DNA of 64,000 nucleotides. It comes from Amycolatopsis vastitatis (GTDB lineage Bacteria > Actinomycetota > Actinomycetes > Mycobacteriales > Pseudonocardiaceae). The stretch covers positions 43,642 through 107,641 of the forward strand of contig NZ_NMUL01000060.1 in the NCBI RefSeq assembly GCF_002234595.1, written 5' to 3'. This document shows, piece by piece, positions 26,679-34,570 of this stretch (within the stretch, counting starts at the first letter, position 1; each line of letters begins with the position of its first letter). The notes beneath the pieces were generated by a model, which worked only from the letters and a program-made list of their open reading frames with translations, was not told the DNA's origin and made no database searches. The position numbers and the translations under genes are program-made.

Positions 26679-28850
26679 TCACGATTGAGCCAGATGCTGA
26701 CGAAGCCGCGCGTGCCGAAACTGATAGACGCCTCCAGCCTGTCGAAGAACGCCACGAACGTGCGCGTCCTCTAGGAATGACATTGTCGACCAAGGCAGTT
26801 CTCCGCGGATCGCGAACCAGCTCCGGGAAAACATCCACGGACCCCAAGCAGTGAAAAAGAAAAACCACGCGGCAGCAATGTCGACTGCGTTGATAACGAA
26901 AAGAAGAATCGCGTTCACGAGGCTGATTGTGACAAGATCGTAAAACCCGTCGATCAGAACCAGCACCACCGCTGTTGCGGTGGATGCCGCTGCGAGCCCT
27001 GACAATGCGGCGCGGGCGAGTGTCGTCCGCCGTTCAATCGTCAGAAGGTGGCCAGGGCTGATGGTTTCGGTGGGCTCGAGTGGAACCGCGAGCCGGCTGA
27101 CGAGCCCGAGAATAAGCCACCCAGCCGTACCTACTCCCAACCCGCCAGCGATTCCTGCCCACAGGCCACCGCGCAGTCCAATCGCCGCTGCGCCACTACC
27201 GAAGACGAGTCCGCCAGCCAGCCAGATGACACCCCACAGCGCAGCCCGCCACCGCGCGCTCCTGCGGACTCGTCCAAGCCGGACACCGCGTAGCCGGATC
27301 CTAGATGGTTCCGGCGGCCGAGTGACACTATGCCCACGCATGACCACAGCTCCTGACACGAAACTTCCAATCAGGGCGAGGACAACCCCACAAAGAAGCC
27401 ACAAGTAGCGCGCCCCGGAGAGCCATTCAGGAAGTGCGAAGAACGTAACGACCGGCGTCATGATGGCCACAAGCGTAACGATCGCCACGACGGCAGATCG
27501 AAGGAGACGCGGAAGTCTATCAGCCAAGCGCCACCAAGCGATCTCGCCTACTTCGCCCGCCGCGAATTGACGGGCGATAAAGCACAGCCAGCGTTGATGT
27601 CTTCCAACAGTGTCGTGGGGCGGTGCACTCGATCCATATGCAGCGGGAACAAAACTGCCGAACAACAAATCTTCGATGGCCGCACGTCGCTCTTCGTCAA
27701 CCATTCCTGCCGCCATGGCAAGTAATTCGACAGGGTCGGCGTCCGTCTCGCAATAGCAGGTTCGCGCAAGTGAAACCATCAGCGGGGTCGTCAAAACTGC
27801 GGCGATGTCCGCGACACCTGGATCCACGCCGTGGTAAATGCTCTCCAACACGGCGTTCCATTTCGCCGTTCCAGCGACTCTGCCTCGCGGTGTAGCCAGA
27901 ACGAGATATTTTGCCACGTCGTCGATGTCCAGATCCGAGATCTCGACCACAGCGGCCCCTGTGAGAACGTCCGCAGAGAGCACAGCCGCGCGATACTCGT
28001 CCGGACGACTCGTCAATATGACAGGCATCGCCTCACCAAGATCCGCGTTTAAGCCGAGCAGTGCTGGTCCCCGTAACCTCAGGGGCATTTCATCGAATCC
28101 GTCCAGCAGAGGGAGAACCCGGTTGTCCGACAGCAGGGCTGCGGCGATGGTCACGCCAGAATTGTGACGCGCAGCAAGCGCCGGATGATGCAAGAGCAGT
28201 TCGTCGACCAGCCAGTCTCTTAGCCGGCGCTTGAGCGGGTCCCAAGTACCCATAGAGAAGACGACGGGTATCGGCGCGGAGTTCCCGTCACCGCGGCCGA
28301 CTAGCATGCGCCTGACGAAACGGGTCATCAGCACGGTCTTTCCCGCGCCTGCACGGCCCAAGATCACGAGCCTACCGGAAGGCACCCGGTTGAAAACCTC
28401 CACGATCTCATCGATTCGACCCGCCAAGGAAATCGGCCTGTTGTCGGCCGGCGAGCGTCGCACGTTCTCCCAATGATCGGCGACGTCATCCGCGTTGCTC
28501 CACTGCACGGGGAGCGGAAAAGGGTCGTGCACCCGGCGGATACGCTCCTCGTTCTCCCACTGGCGACCTACAGTCATCGCCAGGATGTCAGCCATCGTGT
28601 CGAGTGTCTCACCAGGTGCGCGCTCAATGTCGGACCGCTTACCGCGAGTGAGCGTCAATGTGAATGACGCGGCACTCACCGCCAGTCCGGCGAAAGCTGT
28701 CAAGATCCCGACGGAAGTGGTCACCTTGTCATTAGGTCCGAGCCTTCCCTGGGCGAGCTCGACCCCGAGCCAGACCAGCAGGCCCGCCAGCGCGATTCCC
28801 GATACAGAAAAGGCAAGCCGCCGAGGAGACCAGTCGCGTCGGTTATCCAT
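26679..28850 (-). CDS. Membrane NACHT-type STAND ATPase
   Basis: The protein has 723 residues from ATG 28850, preferred over an in-frame start 27 nt upstream. Two N-terminal membrane helices (about 12-32 and 44-66) precede a NACHT domain with Walker A GRAGAGKT at 165-172 and the NACHT-type Walker B LLDGFDE at 247-253. About six more membrane helices follow (from VVAIVTLVAIMTPVVTFFAL on), and the C-terminus QFRHARLRQHL is a signature of this actinobacterial family. NACHT proteins in bacteria include antiphage sensors; this membrane form may act by membrane disruption or signalling. Moderate GC and several ordinary AT-rich codons set it apart from neighbours. It is divergent from the PH-like gene at 29033. 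Confidence 0.8.
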   Translation of the reverse strand: MDNRRDWSPRRLAFSVSGIALAGLLVWLGVELAQGRLGPNDKVTTSVGILTAFAGLAVSAASFTLTLTRGKRSDIERAPGETLDTMADILAMTVGRQWENEERIRRVHDPFPLPVQWSNADDVADHWENVRRSPADNRPISLAGRIDEIVEVFNRVPSGRLVILGRAGAGKTVLMTRFVRRMLVGRGDGNSAPIPVVFSMGTWDPLKRRLRDWLVDELLLHHPALAARHNSGVTIAAALLSDNRVLPLLDGFDEMPLRLRGPALLGLNADLGEAMPVILTSRPDEYRAAVLSADVLTGAAVVEISDLDIDDVAKYLVLATPRGRVAGTAKWNAVLESIYHGVDPGVADIAAVLTTPLMVSLARTCYCETDADPVELLAMAAGMVDEERRAAIEDLLFGSFVPAAYGSSAPPHDTVGRHQRWLCFIARQFAAGEVGEIAWWRLADRLPRLLRSAVVAIVTLVAIMTPVVTFFALPEWLSGARYLWLLCGVVLALIGSFVSGAVVMRGHSVTRPPEPSRIRLRGVRLGRVRRSARWRAALWGVIWLAGGLVFGSGAAAIGLRGGLWAGIAGGLGVGTAGWLILGLVSRLAVPLEPTETISPGHLLTIERRTTLARAALSGLAAASTATAVVLVLIDGFYDLVTISLVNAILLFVINAVDIAAAWFFFFTAWGPWMFSRSWFAIRGELPWSTMSFLEDAHVRGVLRQAGGVYQFRHARLRQHLAQS

Positions 28851-29032
28851 GCAGACATCCTTCCTTGGCCGGTTCAAGGAAAAATAATCACGCCGTTCGA
28901 TTCAGCCATATGTCCCACCCGCATCACCTGCCCAGCCGAGTCCGATGGATTCGGCTGCAGATGTGCGTACGCTCCGCGCTCGCGGCGGTCCTTGGATGCC
29001 TCCGGCCGCGCATCGCGCACGCGGGGAGCCGG

Positions 29033-29374
29033 ATGAGCGGCCTGCTCGTCGACTCGATGAAGGAGGTCAACGTCCTGGCCGGCTATCTCCGTCCCGAGGA
29101 GCGGGTCTTGGCACTGACCGGAGCGCAGGGGGAAGGCTTCGGCGTCGTCGCCTGCACGAGCCAGCGGCTGCTGTTCCTCTTCGTCGGTATCGTGCGCAAG
29201 CAGGTCCTCGAGGTTGACTGGCACCAAGCCCAAGCGGCGATCTACAACCGCTCGACCAGGTTCCTCGCCGTGTACACGACCCGGCCGACGAAACGCGCGG
29301 TGCCGGCCATGGCTGTGCGTGTGAGCAACGCCGCGGAGGCAGCGTCGGCCGCTCCCCGACTCGACGTCATGTGA
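29033..29374 (+). CDS. Small PH-like domain protein
   Basis: The protein has 113 residues; I chose ATG 29033, preceded by GGGGAG, over upstream starts whose translation is Arg/His-rich noise. The sequence RPEERVLALTGAQGEGFGVV, then TSQRLLFLFVGIVRKQVLEV matches the strand-loop pattern of bacterial PH-like (bPH) domains, where T-RLLF is typical. Such proteins may bind membranes or partners. It is divergent from the NACHT gene, with 180 nt between starts. Its function is unknown. Confidence 0.5.
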   Translation: MSGLLVDSMKEVNVLAGYLRPEERVLALTGAQGEGFGVVACTSQRLLFLFVGIVRKQVLEVDWHQAQAAIYNRSTRFLAVYTTRPTKRAVPAMAVRVSNAAEAASAAPRLDVM

Positions 29375-29450
29375 CTGTCACAAGGGTTCACTTGCACGCG
29401 GACGTGGCGCCAACGAATAGAGCGTTATACGCGATGGCCCTGGCGGTGCT

Positions 29451-29681
29451 TCACTTCGACCGGGCTGGACCGCATCGCGGGCTCAACTCAGCAGCGACTT
29501 GTAGTCGTCGCGGGCCGGGCGGCTCTCCATGGCGCATGCAAGCGAGACACAGCACGCCGCCGGGACCGGCTAGTCCACGATCGCACTTGAAACAGGTCCG
29601 TTCGACGACCTGCTGGTCGTGGACTGGATTGACGCAGAGCGCACGACGTCCGACGCCTCCCCGATGGCTACCGACGGACAA
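29451..29681 (-). CDS. Possible small zinc-ribbon protein in a gene-poor stretch
   Basis: A 76-residue frame (GTG start) has CFKC followed after 13 residues by CLAC, a zinc-ribbon spacing, in TCFKCDRGLAGPGGVLCLAC. There is no clear RBS and a plus-strand frame covers the same bases, so this may be chance or a remnant. Apart from this candidate, 29375-29821 holds nothing I recognise. Confidence 0.3.
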   Translation of the reverse strand: MSVGSHRGGVGRRALCVNPVHDQQVVERTCFKCDRGLAGPGGVLCLACMRHGEPPGPRRLQVAAELSPRCGPARSK

Positions 29682-29821
29682 AGGTCGACCACTTACGGTG
29701 CAACACCCGTGATCGGGTTTGCAATGCGGCCATTCGGGTGCTGGTCAGCTCCAACCTCGTCATCGGTGCAGGGCAACTGCGTTCCCTCAACCCGAACCCA
29801 GCTCAAGCACCGAGGTACACA

Positions 29822-31237
29822 ATGATCAGTACCGCTCGCAGAGACACCACGACACGCGCTGTGTCGCCGCGCCGGGCCGGCGCCCGACGCCGCCAGAAAG
29901 CCTTCGGAGGTCGTGGGCTGAGGTTCGCGTTCTATGGACGGATGTCCACGGTCGAGTTCCAGGACCGGACGACGTCATTGGGCTGGCAGCGCGAGGTGGC
30001 CGAGGAGACAATCCGCGGGCACGGCGTGATCGTGGCGGAGTACTTCGACGAAGGATGTTCACGCCGGCTGCCCTGGCGGGAGCGGCCGGCTGCGGCGCAG
30101 CTGATGGCAGCCGCGGAGAACCCGAACCGCTCGTTCGATGCCGTCGTCATCGGCGAGTACGAGCGAGCGTTCTACGGCGACCAGTTCGACGCCGTACTGA
30201 CCGCGCTCCGCGGACAAGGTATCCAGCTGTGGCTGCCCGAAGCGGACGGCCCAGTGAACCTCAAGGACCCCGTGCACCAGGCATTGATGCTGCTCCTCGG
30301 ATCCCAGTCACGCCGTGAGGTACTGCGTGCTCGGTACCGCGTGCTCGCCGCGATGCACATCCAGGCCCGCGTGCAGGGCAGGTTCCTCGGCGGCCGGCCA
30401 CCTTACGGCTACCGTCTCGCAGACGCCGGTCCGCACCCGAACCGGGCCCATGCGAGCTGGGGTCGCCGCCTGCACCGCCTGGAACCCGATCCGGCCACCG
30501 CACCGCGGGTGCGGTGGATCTTCCAGCAACGAGCCACCGGACGCAGCGTGGCCAGCATCGCCCGGGAACTGAACGACCGCGGCGTCCCATGCCCGTCAAG
30601 CGCCGATCGGGACCGCAACCGCCACCGGACCAGGCACGAATGGATCGTCCGGACCATCGTGGGCATCCTCGAGAACCCGCGGTACACGGGGCGGCAGGTG
30701 TGGAACCGGCACGGCGCCAGAACAACCGGTCCGGCCCGCCACAGTGATCCCACCCGACCGCCGGCGGCACGAGGCTGGGCCACGTCGGACAAGATGACAC
30801 ATCCGGCGCTCGTGGACGAGGCGACTTTCCTGGCGGTGCAGGGCATGCGCGCGGCCCGGCCCACCCAGGACGGCGGCACCAGGACGTACATCCTGACGGG
30901 ACTCGTGCAATGTCAGCTGTGCGGCCGCCGGCTCGACTCACACTGGGTCAACGGCCGCCCCGGCTACCGCTGCCGACACGGCCACACCAGCGCCCGCAAC
31001 CGACCAGCCGAACTCGCCAAGAACGTCTACGTCCGCGAAGACCACCTACTCGACGATCTCCGCGCCCGATTCGCCGAGACCGTCGGTCATGATGGGCCCG
31101 CGATCGCCGACTACCTCAGATCGAACGACCTCACGATCATGTGCGGCGGCCCCACACGAGACGTCAAAGCCTTCAGCTCGATCCCCATACATCTCGTAGA
31201 AGACGAGACCGCCGGCGGCCAGCTGCTGTTACTGTGA
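29822..31237 (+). CDS. Large serine recombinase (integrase B)
   Basis: The protein has 471 residues from ATG 29822 (GAGG 7 nt upstream); longer starts exist but are not supported. The resolvase domain has the nucleophile Ser42 in FYGRMSTVE, then GEYERAF and GRPPYGYRL, the recombinase domain (NPRYTGRQVWNR) and a zinc ribbon (CQLCGRRL ... YRCRHG). The coiled coil is shorter than in integrase A. It is closely related to integrase C: both share AFYGR-STVE-QD, EYFD-GCSRRLPWR and HPALV. It is followed within 25 nt by repeat copy B. It is probably the integrase of the 14.1-31.3 kb segment, which has no transfer genes. Confidence 0.9.
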   Translation: MISTARRDTTTRAVSPRRAGARRRQKAFGGRGLRFAFYGRMSTVEFQDRTTSLGWQREVAEETIRGHGVIVAEYFDEGCSRRLPWRERPAAAQLMAAAENPNRSFDAVVIGEYERAFYGDQFDAVLTALRGQGIQLWLPEADGPVNLKDPVHQALMLLLGSQSRREVLRARYRVLAAMHIQARVQGRFLGGRPPYGYRLADAGPHPNRAHASWGRRLHRLEPDPATAPRVRWIFQQRATGRSVASIARELNDRGVPCPSSADRDRNRHRTRHEWIVRTIVGILENPRYTGRQVWNRHGARTTGPARHSDPTRPPAARGWATSDKMTHPALVDEATFLAVQGMRAARPTQDGGTRTYILTGLVQCQLCGRRLDSHWVNGRPGYRCRHGHTSARNRPAELAKNVYVREDHLLDDLRARFAETVGHDGPAIADYLRSNDLTIMCGGPTRDVKAFSSIPIHLVEDETAGGQLLLL

Positions 31238-31259
31238 CCTGGCCGCGACGCGCGGCTCT

Positions 31260-31350
31260 ATGGGGTAATTGAGTGTCCGAGACCATAGCGGCACACCGTC
31301 ATCCAACGCCAGCCGACCTTCGTCCATCTTTGCTGGTCAAACGCCTATCC
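31260..31350. repeat. Attachment-site repeat, copy B
   Basis: This is the second copy of the post-integrase repeat. It shares GTCCGAG (31275-31281) directly joined to ACCATAG (31282-31288) and continues like copies A and C to TTTGCTGGTCAA and CCTAT. It lacks the 56-58 bp block present in A and C at exactly this point. Copies B and C also share the upstream ATGGGG-AAT-GA string. It is probably the junction between two stacked elements. Confidence 0.7.
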
Positions 31351-32020
31351 GAGCACGTCTCCCAGCCAAGCCCACCGCGGCCGCTACGCCACCTACCTCG
31401 ATCCAGCACAACCAGCTCCACGCCGAGCGCGGCACCACCTAGCCTCGTATGTGTAGCCAGGTCCTGGCCGACAGCCGCCGGCCTCACCGAGCGTGATCGG
31501 GCCCGCGCCAGGACCTGCCAGCACGGGCCGCTGGCCGTCGGGGCCACCGACGGCATCGCCGAATACCTTCCCCGCCCAAGCCTGACTCTTCGGTGGTCCT
31601 TTCTCCGACGCCACAGGCCTCGACGAACCCGTCTCACCGACCACATGATCACAGACCGGCCGGACCGGAGCTGATTGCAGGCGACTTGTCCGCCCATGCT
31701 CCGCACTTGGCCGCGTGTTGGGGGTGGTTGCCGGGCTGCCCTACCCACTCCACGGGACGGAGACGGGACGGCACGGTCGTGCTCTCCGCCACTATCGACC
31801 CACCCGCGCGCCAGACCACCTGGGCAGCTCGTCGAACACCGCTGCAAGCTGCAACCACATGGGTCCGGGGTCGCACAGGTGGGCCGGGCCGTCGAATCAG
31901 GCCACGCAACCTGCAAGTCGCCGGCTCACCGGCCGCGCCGGTCAATTCTGCGACCAGCTTCCGAGAGGTGTATCGGCCGGGCTCGGCGACTCCACGAGCC
32001 GCCTGTCCTGTAGACAGAGC
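31351..32020. other. Gene-poor region after repeat B
   Basis: No protein is supported. Long open frames exist in several directions, which is common in 70% GC DNA. Their products are Arg/Pro/Ala-rich without motifs. It may be the left flank of the third element. Confidence 0.4.
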
Positions 32021-32049
32021 GATGCCCCCGTGCGAGACACGGGGGCATC
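32021..32049 (-). terminator. Strong hairpin terminator of the TIR-like/S1 gene
   Basis: A perfect 12-bp stem (GATGCCCCCGTG at 32021-32032 with CACGGGGGCATC at 32038-32049) closes a 5-nt loop. It starts 15 nt after the stop codon of the minus-strand gene ending at 32064. This is the best terminator in the window. Confidence 0.8.
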
Positions 32050-32063
32050 GGCGAGTGCAGCAG

Positions 32064-33341
32064 TCAGGCCGCGCTCGGCGCTTCTTCGGGCTCTGGCAGT
32101 TCGCGCAGCAGTGTCTTGCCCGTCTCCTTGTTCGTCCGGTAGACCTCGACGTAGATCTCCTCACCGAGGTCCACCTCGTTGTTGTTGAGGTCCGCCCTCA
32201 GGTCCTCGGACATGTCCTTGACCAGCAGCAAGGCGTTGCGACCGGTCGTGGGCAGGCGGAGGAGGAGGTAGCCACCGTGGCCGTTGTCCTCCGGCACGAC
32301 TCGCGTCACCTCGGCATGCCCTCGCCAGTTCGGGACCGCCCTCGACGCCTCGTTCGACGAGATGGCCCGCGGCCGCGTCCCGACGCTCATCAGGCGCAGG
32401 GCAATCCTGCGGCGGTGCTCGTCCACCGTCACGATCATCGTCTCGATCTCTGCGCCGACCGCCGGGAGCGTGCCACCGAACTGCTGACGGGGCACGAGGC
32501 CGTTGATGCCGTACTCGACGTGCACGAACGCACCGTGGCGTTCGTCCACGTTGACGACACGGCTCTTCAGCACGGTGCCGGGCTTGTACTTGTTGCTGAG
32601 CAGCGGCCACGGGCTGCGCTCGCCGCTCACGAGCGTGTACCGCATCTCCTTGCGCATCGGGTCGATCACGAAGGCTCCGTCGAGGACGGTACCGACCGGG
32701 AACACCTTCCTCATGTCGTTGACCACTCTGCTAACGTCGGCATCCGCGCTTCCCATGACGCCGTAGCGACCGGAGTCGTCGCGCACCATCACGTAATCCT
32801 TGTCGGCGTTGATGACCTTGGCCTTGACCGAGGTTGTGCTGCCACCCGGCATCGGCATGGGCGCCATCTCGTCGGAGGGCTCCTGGCTGAGCGCGGTGAG
32901 CTGCAGCGCGAGCTCCTTCCTCAGTGTCTGCATGTCCTGGTAGTTCTGGCTGTACGCGATGTAGCGGTACAGGCCGCGGATGTCGGACGGGATGTCGGTT
33001 GACTCCTGGGTGATGACCACTGTGCGCTTGTTGAGCATCAACGCCCAAGCCATCTCGAACGCGACGTTCGGCGAGCCGCCGGTGCAGTCGGCGACGACGA
33101 CACCCGCCTGCTGCATTGCGCGCCACACCGCCTCGAGCACGCCCTGGGCGCCGTAGAGGCCGTCGACGCGCACCGGCGTCATGCCGCACTCGCGCACCAC
33201 CGGCACGCACACGTCCGTGTAGAACGCGTCGAAGTCGAACGGTTGGCCGTTGGTCAGTTCCTTGGTGCCGAAGGGCATCGCGAAGAACACGTGATCTGGC
33301 TCCGGGTTGAGGGTCCGGGTCGGCTTGAAGATGGCGCTCAT
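32064..33341 (-). CDS. Deoxyribosyltransferase/TIR-like domain fused to S1-type RNA-binding domains
   Basis: The protein has 425 residues from ATG 33341, with AGAGGAG upstream; a longer frame to 33431 is unlikely. Residues about 15-135 follow the pattern of nucleoside 2-deoxyribosyltransferase/TIR-like effectors: VFFAMPFG, YTDVCVPVVRECG, VVVADCTGGSPNVAFEMAWA with the candidate catalytic Glu96, and IRGLYRYIAYSQN. The remainder has an S1 domain at about 254-318 (GTVLKSRVV, HGAFVHVEYGINGLVP) flanked by two OB-like segments (172-245, 340-413). Relatives of the first domain cleave N-glycosidic bonds of nucleotides or NAD in immunity. S1/OB domains bind RNA, so this could be an effector gated by RNA. 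It is divergent from the receiver/winged-helix gene and ends in a strong terminator. Confidence 0.65.
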   Translation of the reverse strand: MSAIFKPTRTLNPEPDHVFFAMPFGTKELTNGQPFDFDAFYTDVCVPVVRECGMTPVRVDGLYGAQGVLEAVWRAMQQAGVVVADCTGGSPNVAFEMAWALMLNKRTVVITQESTDIPSDIRGLYRYIAYSQNYQDMQTLRKELALQLTALSQEPSDEMAPMPMPGGSTTSVKAKVINADKDYVMVRDDSGRYGVMGSADADVSRVVNDMRKVFPVGTVLDGAFVIDPMRKEMRYTLVSGERSPWPLLSNKYKPGTVLKSRVVNVDERHGAFVHVEYGINGLVPRQQFGGTLPAVGAEIETMIVTVDEHRRRIALRLMSVGTRPRAISSNEASRAVPNWRGHAEVTRVVPEDNGHGGYLLLRLPTTGRNALLLVKDMSEDLRADLNNNEVDLGEEIYVEVYRTNKETGKTLLRELPEPEEAPSAA

Positions 33342-33432
33342 GATCTGCTCCTCTGGTGGCTGTTGTTGATACAGACAGCATCCAGGGCATCCACTCACAG
33401 CACATGAGGCTGATGCTGACAACCCGCTCACA

Positions 33433-33453
33433 CCTCACAGCGTTACAGTGAGG
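33433..33453. promoter_or_regulatory. Candidate operator in the divergent promoter (CCTCAC / GTGAGG)
   Basis: An inverted repeat CCTCAC-N9-GTGAGG lies 53 nt before the receiver/winged-helix gene. CTCACAGC also occurs as a direct repeat at 33394-33401 and 33434-33441, 40 bp apart. These could be binding sites for the encoded winged-helix receiver protein, controlling both divergent genes. Inference only. Confidence 0.35.
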
Positions 33454-33505
33454 GCCCCGTGAGCGATGACCAGTGTGATACCACCTCCGACCGCTGGGAG
33501 TCGAC

Positions 33506-34570
33506 ATGGACGTCACCCGTATCGAACTCCTCGACGGCGAGGTGCGGCTCATCGCTGATGACCAAGAACGCTCCCTTAAGGGGCCCACCACTCAAAGCCT
33601 TGTCGCGGAACTGCTCGCCCGCTCCCAAGCCGGTGCCACACCTGAAGATCTCATCCGGGCGCTCGGCTGCAACAAGGGCGCTCTGCACCAGAATCTCCAC
33701 CGTCTGCGTACCCAGCACGGCCTGCACATCCAAAACGACAACGAGCGGTACCAGATCCTCCACGGTCCGTTGACTGCGGACGCGACGGAGTTCATCGACG
33801 CCGCGGAGCTAGATGAAGCTCACGCGACAGCCGATCAGGTGCAAGGCGCACTCGCGCTGTGGAGGTCAGGGCCGCCGGACCACCTGCGCTCCACTCTCCT
33901 GTGGAACCAGCTCCACCGCGCCAGGAGGAAGCTCGAGCAGCGCCGCGTGCAGCTCGTACGGCGGCGACTTCTGATTGTCGAGGACCAGGTAGGTGATCGC
34001 CTGTGCGAGGTCCTCGGAGAGTACGACTGCACGGTGGTGCGCGACCTCAAGGGATTTTGGGCGGTGCGTCCGCACCTCGCCAGCATGTTCGACGGCGCTC
34101 TGGTGGATCTGCACCTGCGGCCGGGCTACGAGGACCGCGACGGGGAGATCGTGGTCGACGCGATCAACAACTCCAGCGCTCTCCCCGCCGTCGTGATGAC
34201 CTTCCGCATGCCCGGAGGCTTCGACGTGATGGGTTTCCAGCGCCGCTACAACCTCGTCTCCGTGGTGACGAAGAAGGACGACGGGCCTAACGGCGACTTC
34301 GGCGGCGTCGTCTCCGTCGTACGAGAGATGTTCGCCGCCGACGTGGGTACAAAGCTCCTCGAGACGCTGGAGGACACGTTGCCCTCACTGCGACGGCGGG
34401 CAGGCAAGCAACTGCACCTGACCGGGCGGCTCGACGGCATGGACATGATGCATTTCAAGTACAATAAGGTTGTCGACGTCGCACAGCAAGGCGATCTCGC
34501 CGCGCTGCGCCACGCCGTCAGTCAGTTCGAAATCGAATTCGGACTACGCCCCGGTAACTACCGGCAGTGA
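33506..34570 (+). CDS. Winged-helix protein with response-regulator receiver domain
   Basis: The protein has 354 residues. Residues about 30-85 form a winged-helix-like region (LVAELLARSQAGATPEDLIR, NKGALHQNLHRLRTQHGLHI). Residues 154-275 form a receiver domain: acidic pair Glu159-Asp160 in LLIVED, phospho-acceptor Asp201 in ALVDLHL, Thr232 and Lys256. All key residues are present, so it may be phosphorylated. The order, with the DNA-binding domain first, is the reverse of most response regulators. The C-terminal 80 residues are helical. Its 3' end overlaps the convergent GHKL-ATPase gene by 27 nt, which is the probable kinase partner by position. Confidence 0.65.
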   Translation: MDVTRIELLDGEVRLIADDQERSLKGPTTQSLVAELLARSQAGATPEDLIRALGCNKGALHQNLHRLRTQHGLHIQNDNERYQILHGPLTADATEFIDAAELDEAHATADQVQGALALWRSGPPDHLRSTLLWNQLHRARRKLEQRRVQLVRRRLLIVEDQVGDRLCEVLGEYDCTVVRDLKGFWAVRPHLASMFDGALVDLHLRPGYEDRDGEIVVDAINNSSALPAVVMTFRMPGGFDVMGFQRRYNLVSVVTKKDDGPNGDFGGVVSVVREMFAADVGTKLLETLEDTLPSLRRRAGKQLHLTGRLDGMDMMHFKYNKVVDVAQQGDLAALRHAVSQFEIEFGLRPGNYRQ

